Positions 24,801-36,560 of a stretch of DNA of 64,000 nt are shown here, piece after piece. The notes below the pieces were generated by a model. That model saw nothing but the letters and a program-made list of their open reading frames with translations. It made no database searches and was not told the origin of the DNA. The DNA is from Montifringilla adamsi (lineage: Eukaryota > Chordata > Aves > Passeriformes > Passeridae). The DNA lies in assembly GCA_017590115.1 (NCBI GenBank), contig JAGGNK010006448.1, positions 3,827,987 to 3,891,986 on the forward strand, in the 5' to 3' direction. The position numbers and the translations under genes are program-made. Position 1 is the first letter of the stretch. Each line of letters opens with the position of its first letter.

Positions 24801-27800
24801 CAAGTTAAATAGCTTTGATTATAAAAAGACAAGTTTAGTCTTTCTGTAAGTTTTTTTGATCGTTCTCAAAGACAAAACACTAACCTTTCAGGCCAAGGGG
24901 TGTCAAGTGGAAGAAGAATAACAAATAGTTGACATGGCTTTGTTTTGTAAGAAAGCATCTTCAATCTAGAAATATAGCAGAGCAACTTTTCTCTGCAGAT
25001 TTCTGCTGTACAAAACTGTTACTTCCTAGAATATTTTTAGCATGACAGATCACAAACATCTTCAGGAAAAGTAGCAAATTCTAATTAGAATTGATCTAGT
25101 CTGACAATTGAACAATGGTAAATTGGATAGGAGAACAGAGTTTTACACAGTTTACTGACCAAAATTAATTGCACAGCCCACAGCAAGAGTTCTTTTTCTC
25201 TTCAAAGTATTTATTTTAACTCCTTTTTACTTTTTTTTTTTCTAACAGAATTTTTCTGTTTTATTCTTTGTTAAATGGGGGAATTATTGTTGTGAGATAT
25301 CCTTGCACTGCTTAGTTTTATGCTGTTTTACCAAATTAAGCAATAAATTTGGTGCTATGGTGCTGTTTGGGTGCTGTTTAGTCTGTGGCTTAACATAACA
25401 TAATCTATTTTTACAGCCGTCAGAATATCACAAGAAGATACATATGTACTGATATTTTACTCTGAAAGGGTTAACAATCATGTTTCCATTTATCAATGAA
25501 ATTGGTTTTAGAGAATTGTTCTTTACTGTCCATCTCAACCAAAGGTACTCTGGCTACACCTTCTGGCAGTCAAATTGTTGCAACTATCCCTTGGTGACTG
25601 CTTTATCTTGTTAATTGCCCTTCTGGAACTCCAAAACCGGTCCAGATTTCAATGACCCTTTGAGCTCCTGTGTGTGCCATGATCAATTAGAAGGGATGAA
25701 CGAGAAACAGGACTTTTTGTAGCTTTTTTAATTTTTCTCTTGCTTGCTGTGTGCAGTTGCAAGTTGCCAAGGAAGCACTTGTTTATCAGAGCATTAAGCA
25801 GACCATTGTTTGTATTCACATGAGGAGAATGAGACTGTAGTATTAAGGTAATGGAGATTTGAGTTCCTGTCCTAACTTTGGTTCAAGGAAGTTATATCCT
25901 AAATTTGAGCTGGTTTTGGAGTCTTATGAGCAGTAAAATAAATCCTCGAGCTTTTTCTTGAGCTATACAAAGTCAGTGTTGTTGCCCACGGGATAGTTTC
26001 CATGGTCTACAGCTGAGGGAAGCTTAGCCTAAGACACAGACTGTTGACACTTTGAGTTTGGTTTGCTCGCCAAAACACAGTCATCAAGTGTCATTTGAAA
26101 TCTCCAGAGGTGCTAGGAGTTTCACCACAGGGTGGGCAGATCCGATGTGAAGCTTATGGGAACTCATGCTTTTCTGCAGTGGCAGCTGAGGCCATGTGGG
26201 ATCTCAGATAAATCAGAATGATAATGTGTGCAAATCCATCCCATACCCAGTCTGGTGAAAGCATGTCCATGTTCAGAAACAATATATACAGAAATACTGT
26301 GTTAATAGGAAATTTGTGCATGAAGCTTTGCCTTTCAATATAATAATTCATGCAGCTTTAAAACAGTATTTACAAGCAGCACAAAGATAAATGCATAATA
26401 TGTATATACACATTGTTCTGTATCTTTAGAAAATCTTTTTTTTTGAAGCTTAAAGGACATAACATGTTTGACAATTTGGATTAATCTTGCATTCCCTTAT
26501 GAAATATAAAAAAAGAAAAAGCCAGCAAGAAACTTAATTGATTTCCTGCATTCTGCTTCACTTGTCATACTGAGGTAAACTTCTGTAGCTATTGCAATCT
26601 GTACCAACAGAGCAAAAACGGCTGTAGCATAATATTATCTACTTTCTGGTTAATCTTTTATTTCTTTAAAAAAAAAAGCTGTTTTAATTTTTATATGCAG
26701 TCACACTGAAAGAGCCTCAAAGAGATATTTTGTCTATGTGTTCATCCCAGGTTAAATTTAGCTGCAGTTTCCTGTAGCTATCATCTAATTACTGAGTTGC
26801 CCAAACTAGAAACTTATTATTGTTTGCTTTGTGTGAAAAAAACATACATTCCATATACCGTATATTGTTGGGAATTCCTAAAAAGTTTGTGAAAAATGAG
26901 CACAAAGGTTGTGTTGTCAATTTGAAATGAGTCAGTACTGGAGTACTGGATCCTCTTTTTCTATCACCTTACTTGTAACAATGAGAATTAAAACTTTCTA
27001 AGTAATAGAGATACCTTTTTATTTAATTTTTTTTTTAGAACAAACATATTCATTCATTGGTTTTTTAGCTGTGATAGTAAAATAGTTATATTTGAATTCT
27101 GGACAATTACGTATGCAAGAAGCAACAGAGTAAAACTGTGCAGCTTCTTCCATACTTCTATTATTCCATGCATCTCAAATAATCAAAGAAATAATTCAGC
27201 TCAGCAGTAACTCTCCGCTCTGCTATTAGCTCTCCATATAAGAGGGTGCTTAAGGAAAATGAAGCAAATGTTAAAATTAATACATGTAGAAAAGATGTGT
27301 TCAATATTGTATGTTTTGTCAGCTGTAAGTTGCTTGGAGATGGTTTATATTTAATTTTGAGGGACTACAGAGATTACTTTGCTAGGAGCTGCATCTTCTT
27401 ATACTGTGTAAGCTCCCAGATGCTGCTGTGTCTGTGTCTTAAAATATTGGGACTACAAAATATTGTATGTCTTCTGGTATCAGTTTTTATATTTTTTACA
27501 ACTGAAGGATCTTAAAATGAGAAAAAATAGATTTTTTTTTTAAATGATAGAGTATTGGTTTTTTATTCTATGCTCATTTTTTATGGCAGTCATAACTACT
27601 TGCCTGTGCCACAGCAAATCTTCTGTAATCACAATTATTTTGTTAATGCCCTCAAAACTTTTTATATTAATACAGGTCAAAACTGGTCCTGTCTCTCTCC
27701 TTTTTTTCCAACAGGAGCGCTTTCTTCCCTGGTTCTAGCACTGTTTATGTCCATTATACTATGCCCACAATACAAATAGCATTTATTGAAACCAGCAAGG

Positions 27801-30063
27801 CACTGATTCAAACCAGGAAAACAGGAGGTGTTTCTTCAAATGGTGTTCTTCACAATCCTTTCATGAGGCTGCTGTAGATGCTGAGTTCGGAAGGGCTGTA
27901 AAAGGGGTTGTCTGAATGGCTGAAAGAAAAATACGTTAGGGACAACATCTCTGGCTTAAACTTTGTGAGTCAAAAATTGTTGTTCTGTCAAGGTAGCAAG
28001 GGAAGAATTTACATTGGCCACTGTCAGTTGGGATAGATGGATTTTTAGTCTAAGCTATTTCAGACCATAGTCTTCCTAAAGCTGTTTTCTGGATGAGTGC
28101 TGTTGTAGAAATGTGGGTGCTACTGCAACCAGCAGGTGTACTTTCAAATTACATATCCTGTTCACTCAGGAGCCTATGCTTGGAAAGCATTTTTGGCTGA
28201 CAGAAGGAGCTGGGGGACCCTACAGTGTTTCATGCAGCTCAGCCCAGGAGATTAGGCACTTACTCAGATTTTCTTACCAGCAAGTCAAACTCATGAGTGG
28301 GTGTGTAGATATTGTTTGTTCTCCCCATCAGCTGTGCAGGATGCTCCTGGCTGTCTTCTCTGACTAGTACTCCACAGCCCAGCTCTCTTATTTTTGTACT
28401 GGATGAAGCTAAAATTGCAAATGACTGACTGAATTTTCTTGATCATGCCTTGAACGCCAGAAAGTATATCTGTTCTCCAGAGAACCGCATGTTTATCCTC
28501 ACCACAGCTTCTTGTCCCAGAGATGATAGTCCCCATTTTGTTAGTCAGGAACCTGAGAGCAGACTTTTGGGCAGCATGCCCAGGGTCCTGCAGAGAGTCT
28601 GCGTCAGAGCCAGGATACTTTGTACTGAACTTGTTGTAATTTAGGGGTTATATCAATAGTGGTGGTGATCTGGTGAGTTAACACAAATGTACAACCTGGG
28701 AGTTAGGTCTGAGCTTGAGCTGATAAGAGCATGAAGCAGCCTGGCCCATGTGCTATGTATTTTGGGAAGACTCTTCCCGTAAATGCTTGAGTGATTATTC
28801 TGAACAATGTGCTACCATCCATTACTATTCTTATCTCTGCTACCACTTATCCTAAACCTGAGTCATCTATTGTATCTCAAGTGGATTTTATTAAGTGTTC
28901 CATATTTTATACTCTACGTGATGGCATTGGCCCATTTTCTATAATCTTTTGTTGGAGTTTCCTGAACTGCAAACCACAGCCAAAACTTTCTCAGGCTGGG
29001 AAATCAAATATAAATTGACATAGTATAAGAAAGAAACAATTATACTTAATTTGATTTCTTAATAATAAATGGGAAAAAGTAAATCACCAAAATCGTACAA
29101 TTTTTGAGTGGCTCTGTCATAATGTATTTTTAAAAAATGCTGTTCCTAGTACCACTCTAAACCTGATCTGCAGATTTTTAATGTGGCTGGATACTTTGTA
29201 TATAGATTTTCTGAGCCAAGTCCATCCTCACTGTTTTCTGATTAAAGAAAAATACTATAAGCATTAACTGCAAAAACTTAGAGCATTTGTAAAGACATTC
29301 AGGAAGTTATTTAAAAAAACACTTTTTCTTCCTAACTGGAAGTACTGTATTTTTTATTGTTGATAGTAGACTTTTCTGCCTTAGAGCAATATGTGAATCT
29401 CATAAAAAAAATCCCCTTTTCAAGTAATTTGAGACACAAGTTCAGTCAGTAGCTTAATTTAGGATGTAAATGAGCTGTGTAGCATTTCAACTGCTGTGTA
29501 AAATATTGTCATGATTCTCCCCTCTGAAACAGTAGTTGGGTAGCCATAATGCTAGAATTCTGACATCTAATTCACTACTTGCTATTTAGGCTTTATTTTA
29601 AGGTAGCTCTTTGCAGCATAAAGTCAGAGCTAAACTAATCCATTGGAGATCTGCAGGTGGTATTAATCTTGCCTTCTTTAAGTAGGAAGAGAGTAGGGTG
29701 TAGATGTAAAACAATAGTTTAGGTTTATAGTAGATCTAATGGAAGAGATCTAATTCATCAAATTAGAGATTAGAGAGTGATTCATTTGACCATGTTGCTC
29801 TTATTCCTTCATTTTTGCTGGGTTGGGAATGTGCCCTGTTGGAAAACCAATATGGTCCAGCATGATAGCAAGCAGGGAGTTACTGTAACCAGATTTTCTG
29901 TTATCACTAAAACAGTGAAAATAAACCTACACAGGCTATAAATGCCGCATTTTCACAGCAAAATATCTGTATACACTCCTTCCCATACATGACTAATCTA
30001 CTGGATTGACTAAAATGAGAATGTTCTCTGTCTTTGCTAATATTTCATTAAAGGAAGACTTAG
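18875..30063. other. Unique-looking non-coding DNA (11 kb)
   Basis: The largest block without a clear feature. Complexity is high and AT content strong, with only short poly-A/T runs and open frames no longer than 92 codons. Three sub-blocks look less random: 20460-21010, 22330-22720 and 25640-25860. They have mixed composition, TAAT cores and a SOX-type CCATTGTT near 25803. An exact octamer ATTTGCAT lies at 20196-20203. A 'tcatagaatttcaga' string near 22741 vaguely recalls a CR1 tail but is too short to call. No coding exon is supported. Confidence 0.5.
20196..20203 (+). promoter_or_regulatory. Octamer motif ATTTGCAT
   Basis: Exact match to the POU/OCT octamer on the plus strand. An AT-rich 8-mer is expected about once or more by chance in a window like this, so the call is of a motif, not of a functional site. 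Confidence 0.15.
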
Positions 30064-30089
30064 AGTCTAAACCATTTATGGTTTAGACT
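30064..30089. repeat. Perfect 26-bp palindrome (12-bp arms, 2-nt centre)
   Basis: AGTCTAAACCAT is followed by TT and then its exact reverse complement ATGGTTTAGACT. No mismatch occurs in the 12-bp arms, and pairing stops immediately outside. It could extrude as a short cruciform or form a tight hairpin in RNA. No transposon end, terminator context or gene was recognised beside it. Confidence 0.95.
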
Positions 30090-30974
30090 AAAATCCAGCT
30101 TACTTCACTCCTGGAAACTTAACTATAACAATTTTTATAAAGGATAAGCATTTTCTCTGTCTTTCTTCTGTAGTGCACTGAAATTCATTTCCAGTTGTAA
30201 AAGCCTTTATAAACAACCTGCAAATATGCAATGTGTGGTGACAGCCATATTTATCTCAATGTTAAATCCAGGAATAAGCTTTCTAGCTTCTGTAGATGTG
30301 GGAGATGAAAAGATAGACAGCTAAGTTTCAGAACAACCTGGATGTTTCACGTTCATTTCTTCCTTTTGTTATTGTTGTTGTTTGTCAAATGATTATTTCC
30401 TCCACCAAATTTTTATGATAATAGGTTTAGAAACCTAGCTTCATTGCTTATCTCCTTCTCTACATACCAGTGGGGAACAAATGGACCCAGGTAGAAGAAA
30501 AATGTAATAACAAATGGTGTTACTTTAAGTCATAATGCCCAAGAAGCATAAATTTTTCCCATCTTCCTGCTACCAAATCTAGGCTGACTGAGATGAAAAA
30601 ATATGAGGAAGCTGATTCTTAACATCAGATTGAAGAATAATTCTTGGTTTGTTTGCATTTTTTGGTTTGTGATTTTGTGACAGACTTCTAGGACAAAAGG
30701 AGAAGACAAAATTCAGTTCTATGGCTTATTGGTGTCTCAAATTGTTGGTTTGATTTAATTAAAATACCTATGTTTCCTATATTTAGGATGAAAGCAAAGC
30801 CTTGAGATATCTGAGTCTGGCAGAATCAGCTGTATTGCTCTGAGGATCAGTATTGGTCCAGTTCTAGTATGTGAAGTCTTGTAGCACTGAAAAAAGAGTG
30901 CTCATTTCAGAACATGAAGACTGTGATACTCCTGGAGTTCATGCAAAAGATAATGCATTTCTAAACAAAACCTT
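30090..30974. other. Unique-looking non-coding DNA
   Basis: AT-rich, no exon, transposon or array seen. It contains a short TTGTTATTGTTGTTG run near 30366. Confidence 0.55.
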
Positions 30975-31166
30975 CCCCTCAGATCTTTATATACATTGAT
31001 AAAATTACCCCTGAGAAGACTCTTCCTCAGGCTGAACAGTCCTGGCTCTCTCAGCCTGTCCTCAAAGAGCTGGTCCAGGTCTTTCAACACCTTGGTGGTC
31101 CTAAGTATGCCTGTGTCTCTTGTACTGGGAAGTCCGGACCTGGACACAGCAGCACAGTGCTCCAGG
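30975..31166 (-). mobile_element. CR1 LINE fragment (reversed, lacking 3' end)
   Basis: Read on the minus strand, this encodes the end of a CR1 reverse-transcriptase ORF. Recognisable blocks are 'VLKDLDQLFEDRL', 'EPGLFSLRKSLLRG' and 'INVYKDLRG', all lying in one open frame that extends beyond the element. The nucleotide block 'gagaagactcttcctcag' near 31012 and 'cagcacagtgctccagg' near 31150 mark the ends. The CR1 3' untranslated end and tail are missing on the low-coordinate side, so this is an internal remnant from a different CR1 subfamily than the 59 and 62 kb copies. The plus-strand 165-codon open frame over it is an antisense artefact. Confidence 0.9.
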
Positions 31167-33107
31167 AAAATCCATGTTTGTTCCTCTCACAGAAAAAAAA
31201 TAATTAGCAAAGGTGAAAGTTTTTTAGTTTCTAAGAAGCAAACCGAGCATTCAGAGAATCTGTGGGGTTTTAGTGCATGGGAGATCCCTGCTCTCATCCC
31301 TGGTGGACCAAGCTACTGTGCTGTTCACAGTGAGAGACACAGGCATTCAGCTTTCAAAAGAATTCTTCTTTCTGAGTTGTTTACAGAGCCTACATGCCAA
31401 TGTAAATCTTCTGAACCGCCCTGCCAGTCTTGGGGAATCTGGATTACCCTGACAGTTCTATTAAGCACTCCAATGCCTAAGTGGAGGACATAGAGGAGAT
31501 AACACAGCTTTAAAATTTTATCAGTTGGATCATCCATATTCAAGAAAAATGAAATCAAGCCAGAAGAAGTGCAAATACAGTGTGTAGGTTCCTTGGCAGA
31601 GTAGGACCAGCAAGACATGGTTCTTTCTGCTTAATGAAATGAGACCTCACAGGAGATAATACTTCTGATAGTAAAATGTGAGGTGAGGAAAAGAAATATT
31701 TACATGCCTGGCATGTTAGTTCAATAAATAAATATAGACTGGCTATGAGTAATTAAGGACTAGAAATTAGAAGATTTTTCTCAACCTGAAAAGAAATCAT
31801 TAAAAAATAATTAGAGAAACTGAATGGATTAAAGATGGAAGGTGCTGCATTTACAGAAAAGAAATAAAAATCTTGCTTCTCATGGTAGGAGAGAAAAAGG
31901 CTTGATTATCTAGGAATGTCTTTGATGATGCAATCTCTATTTTTTATCACCCTTTTTAATGTTTCAAATTTTCCCATGAACTGACTGGATGGAATTTTCC
32001 ATAGCCTAGCAAGGCACAGAAATGATTTTTGCATAATTATTGATTATCTCTATTCTCTAGAATATGTCTGTTTACTTAATTTGGGTAGTAAGAATACAGG
32101 TACCACATTCTTGCTCCCAGTTAAGTGGCAATCTATGGTTTTTCCTTGTTGTACATTACCTTTGCCTTTAATTTTTCCCTCATGTGAGGGAAGACAGAAT
32201 CTAAAAATTTCCCTTCAGCTCTATGTATATATTTCAGTTTCTAATAAAATCAATTTTTTCTTCAGTTGATTTAAATGAAGCTGAAGTTTTAGCAGATGTT
32301 TTTGAAGTGCACCTCCACTGAAGATGATATATATTCACTTGTTCTCAATGATACATATGTAGTTCATAATTTATAATGGAAGGTGTTTTGTTTACTGTTT
32401 TGTGCCTTATTATTACTTCTGCACTGGAGTTCAGAAGCCACATAGCTGCAAATATAATTCTTACTTGGCTAATTTATAAAAGCAGAGGTTTTCTGGAAAC
32501 ATGATAAAATCCATATCTGCTCACTTAGGGTGGAGGACTTTTCTCAAAGACTTCTATCTCTTCAAAAGAGCTTTTTTTCCTCTTAAAGATTTCCATATCA
32601 GCAGAGGCCAATAACCTCTAGATCTTTTTATGATTGAAAGGATGTTTGTTTTTGGAAAACTTTTCCGCCAACCAGTGATTTTCTGGTTTCATGATGTTTA
32701 GGTTCCTGTTTTTTTCCAGATTATGGTGCCGCAGAGTCACACTGTGCTTTTTCTCTTGATAAAATATTGTGAGAAATAGAAATGGTGCATATATATCTAG
32801 CAACCTGGGAAAGGTGGGGAAAAAAAAGTGTTCTTGAGGCATTTGTGGCATGAGAAAGGAGATATTTTATCAAGAAGCTGGCCTTGACTCACTGAGGTAT
32901 TGCCATGCAGTGTCTTTTCACTGCAGTTGACTGAAACCAGACACAGCTGTTTAGTCATGGGCTTTCTAAATTCTTGTATGCTGTTTCCACATTTACATTG
33001 TTACAGGTTTATTGAGATGCACAGGTAGGTTATACAGGAGCATACACGTGCATTTCTATACACATGTAAGAAAAAAGGAAATAATCAAGACATTTTTAAA
33101 AGTAATG
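31167..33107. other. Unique-looking non-coding DNA
   Basis: No array or transposon recognised. On the minus strand, a pyrimidine-rich acceptor-like sequence ends at about 31475 and is followed by a frame open for about 49 codons to a stop near 31325. No good donor follows, so it is left as an unsupported possibility. The rest is AT-rich with short open frames. Confidence 0.5.
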
Positions 33108-33170
33108 CTCATAGAACCTTATATCACATGTTGAAAAAGACTCTGGAGATCATTGAGTCCAACCCTAAAA
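33108..33170 (-). mobile_element. CR1 LINE 3'-tail fragment (reversed)
   Basis: The plus-strand sequence 'catagaac' near 33110, followed by 'aaaagactctggagatcatt' and 'gagtccaacc' near 33156, matches the reversed terminal 60 bp of CR1 elements: tail, then the conserved GGTTGGA..GATCAT block. Only the extreme 3' end is present. A very short, severely 5'-truncated insertion is common for CR1. Confidence 0.75.
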
Positions 33171-33608
33171 GATATAAACTCAGTCAAACAACATAAAACT
33201 CAGGAGCCTGGGTTGCTGTAGCCAAAAGAAGAGAGGACTCTATAATGATGAGCTGAAGGAGAATGTGACAATTCTGAATTAGCTAACAAGAGTCAGTCTA
33301 GTAGCTGCATATTCTCTTTCAGTTATGATAACTGCAAATGTACCTAGTATTTTTTTACAAATTTTTTCCAATTTTTTTTAAGAGAAGATCCTACCTGTAA
33401 GAAAAAAAGTCCTATTTTGACTTCTGTGAAAGCAAGTTCCTTGTCAATTACCTGTTTCAGTTATACCAGGGGCTGAGAGTGAAGCCACATGATGCACTAC
33501 CACCGATCTTTCCTTCCTCACACTCGTTTCAAGTGAATGGTCCTGTCTCTTGAGGAATCTGGGACTGGCTTAAGTAGATTCAAAAACAACTTTCTGCCAC
33601 AAAACAGT
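33171..33608. other. Unique-looking non-coding DNA
   Basis: AT-rich sequence between a CR1 tail and the T/G tract. Nothing recognised. Confidence 0.5.
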
Positions 33609-33757
33609 TTGGTTTTTTTTGGTTTTGTTGTTGTTGTTGTTGTTTTGGGTTTTTTTAAGTGGTTTTTTTTTTTTTTTTTTTGTTGTTGTTGTTTTTGCTT
33701 TGGTTGTTTTTTTGTTTTTTTGGTTTTTCTGGGGTTTTTTTTGGGTTTTTTTTTTGT
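33609..33757. repeat. T/G-rich low-complexity tract
   Basis: About 150 bp made almost only of T and G on the plus strand, including a GTT trinucleotide run near 33627-33645, a T18 run near 33663 and several GGGTTTT blocks near 33730-33757. Opposing artefactual open frames (poly-Phe and poly-Lys) span it. Similar tracts occur at 37353 and 40200. Confidence 0.95.
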
Positions 33758-34930
33758 GGGTGTGAGAGGGAGGGATGAGAAGGGGAAATGAATTTTTATG
33801 AAAGTTTAACAGAGGAGAATGTCTCTGTGAGTCCAGTGGGGGCTGGAGTGAGCTCAAAACAAGGACTGATGGCAAAGTTAGGAGCTGAGCTGTTAATGGA
33901 AAGAGTAGGTTATTCTTTCATCTCATTTTTAGTGGAATGTTAAATCAGCTCAAATTGTCATTAATAGCTTCAGCTGGAAAAAGAGTATCCCTCAAAAAAA
34001 CCCAACATGCCTGAATTATTCTAGTTCTATGTGTCCCCATGTCTTTTTGACAGGTTTTCACAAACTCTGGGGCAGTAATCACAGTTTTGCTGTTCAGACC
34101 CTTGCACCATCCAGCTTGTACCACAAGTGCTTAATCAACAAGCAATTTGCCTGTGTTTCAGTCTGAGTGGTTTTTCTCTTGCTGCTCCATTGTCATTTGA
34201 TCACATAGTTTTTTTTTGGTTTGTCATTCCAAATTGCTTTGCACATTTTTGTTTTGGTCATACAAATGCAGTCCCTTGGTCATAGTTACAGAATGAACAA
34301 GGATTTTCAGAGTATTTTTGTAATGCTCCATTACACTTAGAGCATGTACTGAATAAATAATACACCTATAATGATCTATAGATCATCTTTAATGCTATTA
34401 ATATGTGCCAAAAGACACCATTACACAGCAAAACTTATTTTTCCTTAGTTTTAGTAATGTTAGGGCAGATAGCTCAAGTTTAAGAGATGAGTGAACATAG
34501 GGAAGTAACATCTTTACTTTTTATAGACATCCACTTCTATTTTCCTGTCCTTTGGATTTTCTTTGAGGGGTTAAAAAAATAACTTTTTGTTCTTTATTAA
34601 GTGTACAGTGAGTTAATGAAAGATCATAAAAGAAAATTAATGATTTATCAACCCTAATATTCATGCAACTAGTGCATTGCAGGATGGGCATTGTAGTTAT
34701 CTTTTGAAAGCAGAATGATTTCACCACTGCCTCAAGGAGATAAAATGCAGTTATTACTGAATAACAAAAGTTTATTAGTCACAAAGCAAATGTGCCACAG
34801 AAGCATAAAGACAGACACCTAATCAGAATGTGATATCACCTAAAGGTTTTTAATCTTCCTTTTATTCCATTATTGCTACGATGTGATTGAAAGTTAGGAA
34901 ATTTCCACAAGGCTGTTTTGTCTTCTTGTG
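33758..34930. other. Unique-looking non-coding DNA
   Basis: AT-rich, no coding exon. It contains a perfect 16-bp palindrome ATGATCTATAGATCAT at 34371-34386. No transposon recognised. Confidence 0.5.
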
Positions 34931-35271
34931 AAAGGAGTCTCAGCCTTTATCAGTGATGTATGTGAAGAATTGTGGAATAAACCATTATGGGGAAAAATAT
35001 TTTATGTATAAACAGGAGAAGCCCCGGCAATAAACAAGCTAATTGGACGCTTTCATAGCAGTGATAAGACTCAAGTTCAGGTTCCCGTTTCCCACTAGTC
35101 ATTGGGATGCAGCAGTTTCAAGGGCTTAAGAGCTCCCTTTGCTGGCAACAAGCGAGAAATGCAGTTTTTGTGTGCACTGTCCCTGGTTCCGTTTGCTGTA
35201 CACTGGCAGTATGTCCTGGCTCCTGCCTTCGGTTATGAGACAGTAGAACTTTTCAACCATTCACAAACTTC
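34931..35271. other. Higher-complexity stretch, function unknown
   Basis: Base composition is more balanced than in the flanks, with scattered CpGs (for example near 35050, 35085, 35153 and 35190), a FOX-like AATAAACA at about 35030 and a CTAATTG core at about 35038. There is no open frame of note. It may be a conserved non-coding element or part of an old insertion; I cannot decide from sequence alone. Confidence 0.2.
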
Positions 35272-35299
35272 AAAAGTATAAATAGAAAAGTATAAATAG
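35272..35299. repeat. Perfect 14-bp tandem duplication
   Basis: AAAAGTATAAATAG occurs twice, head to tail, without mismatch (35272-35285 and 35286-35299). Each copy carries a TATAAATA box-like core, but no gene start is recognised downstream. Confidence 0.95.
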
Positions 35300-35896
35300 A
35301 CCATCAAAAGAATCGAGAAAACAAATTAAACTAGTATAAACATAGTAAATGAAATTAAGATTGAACAAAAATCACAAATAGAAAATCAAACAGTTACTCT
35401 GTATAACAGCCAAAATAAGACTGACTGAGAAAGGTAGTTTGTCTAATGTATACTAAACGAGAAAAAAACTAGCCCATACCTTACCCCCTTACCAGGAACA
35501 TTAACCAGTCACAGAATATTCACCTGAAGCCTTTCCTGAATCCCAAAAGCTAAATCTCTGTGCCTCAAAGGAGGGTTCAATCCCCAGCTCTGGCCTGAAT
35601 GCAAGTCCCTTAGCAGAAATCCTAATGAGATGCCTGAAGCCCTAGTCACCCTAACCTAAGGTCTTCAGAACCTCACTCTTAGCCTGAAGTCCAAGAGTCT
35701 TTTCCTAATTTTAGCTCACATGTGTTAGGCCTACCAGGACAGCAGGGTTTGTAAGGTTATGGAGCAAATGCCTGGGGAGATGACTGTAACGGGCAAAAAC
35801 CCCAGGCTCTTGTCAGGAAATCTGAATTAGTGTAAATTGACAAAACTTTTTTTTACTGATCCTACTATTAACTGCCCTGTTACCATTCCCATGCTT
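35300..35896. other. Non-coding DNA with degenerate CCTAA-like runs
   Basis: From about 35460 the plus strand becomes C/A/T-rich with recurring CCTAA, CCCTA and CCTGAA words, including 'caccctaacctaagg' near 35647. The pattern recurs at about 36940-37075 on the far side of the A/C tract. It resembles a decayed minisatellite, but I could not define a clean unit. No gene recognised. Confidence 0.35.
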
Positions 35897-36102
35897 CCCC
35901 CAAAAAAGCCCCACCCAAACAAAAACAAAAACTCCCAAAAAAAAAAAAAAAAAAAAAAAACCCAAAAAAAAAAAAAAAAAAAAAAAACCAAAAAACCAAC
36001 AAAAAACACCCAAACCCAAAACCAAACTACAACAAAAAACAAAAAACAAAAAAAAACCAAACAAACAAACAAAAAAACACAAAACAAAAAAAACCCCAAC
36101 AA
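35897..36102. repeat. A/C-rich low-complexity tract
   Basis: About 205 bp made almost entirely of A and C, with two A runs of about 20 and 23 near 35938-35987 and CAAA/CAAACAAAC units near 36055-36075. It is the strand-complement type of the T/G tract at 33609-33757. Artefactual poly-Lys and poly-Phe frames cross it. Confidence 0.95.
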
Positions 36103-36319
36103 GCAGGGAAAATGCCTTGGCTACCCTCTGGGCATTTCTGCTGTCATGGCTTTCATGCCTCTAATCCATTTGCTGTGTGTTATGCTCAGATCCTTTGGTG
36201 AGACAATGGGTGATGCAGGAGGCTGGAGCTGGTGTGTAGCAGGTCCTTTTATCTTTATGCTCCTTGTTTCTTTACTGGTCCAACATAGTTTCCTCCACCA
36301 ACTATAGTCCTTTAGAATC

Positions 36320-36560
36320 ACACCTCCTCCTGATTCTTCTCCCTCTCCCTGTCCATTTGTCTACAAATATCTCCCTGATATTTGTCTACAGCCCTAGCTC
36401 AGGTTACTCTCTCTTTTTTTCTCCAGCACTCAGGCTGCCAATTTTTGTAATTTTTATTTCTTTTTCACCCTTCTTCTTGCTCATTTTCTCTTGTATCTTC
36501 TGGTCTAGCATAATTGTCTCTTTTCTTGTGTCTCTGCCTCAGCACTTCCTACCCAGCCTC
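36320..36560. repeat. Pyrimidine-rich tract with a 25-bp imperfect duplication
   Basis: The plus strand is dominated by C and T over about 240 bp. Within it, ATTTGTCTACA occurs at 36355-36365 and 36380-36390, each preceded by a CTCCCTG block, giving an imperfect tandem repeat of period 25. The long hydrophobic plus-strand open frame (36264-36656) is a by-product of the pyrimidine bias and has no recognisable domain. Confidence 0.6.

Noticed and set aside
31325..31475. Open minus-strand stretch of about 49 codons after an acceptor-like pyrimidine tract
   Set aside because: No adequate donor or poly-A signal follows, and the frame is unrecognised; it could only be a terminal exon, which nothing else supports.
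30996..31493. 165-codon plus-strand open frame
   Set aside because: Its first third is antisense to a CR1 fragment and the rest has no motif; best explained as chance.
33537..33875. Poly-Phe, poly-Val and poly-Lys open frames
   Set aside because: Translation of the low-complexity T/G tract on either strand, not genes.
35574..35590. tRNA-like B box (GGTTCAATCCC)
   Set aside because: No A box at a suitable distance and no cloverleaf could be drawn around it.
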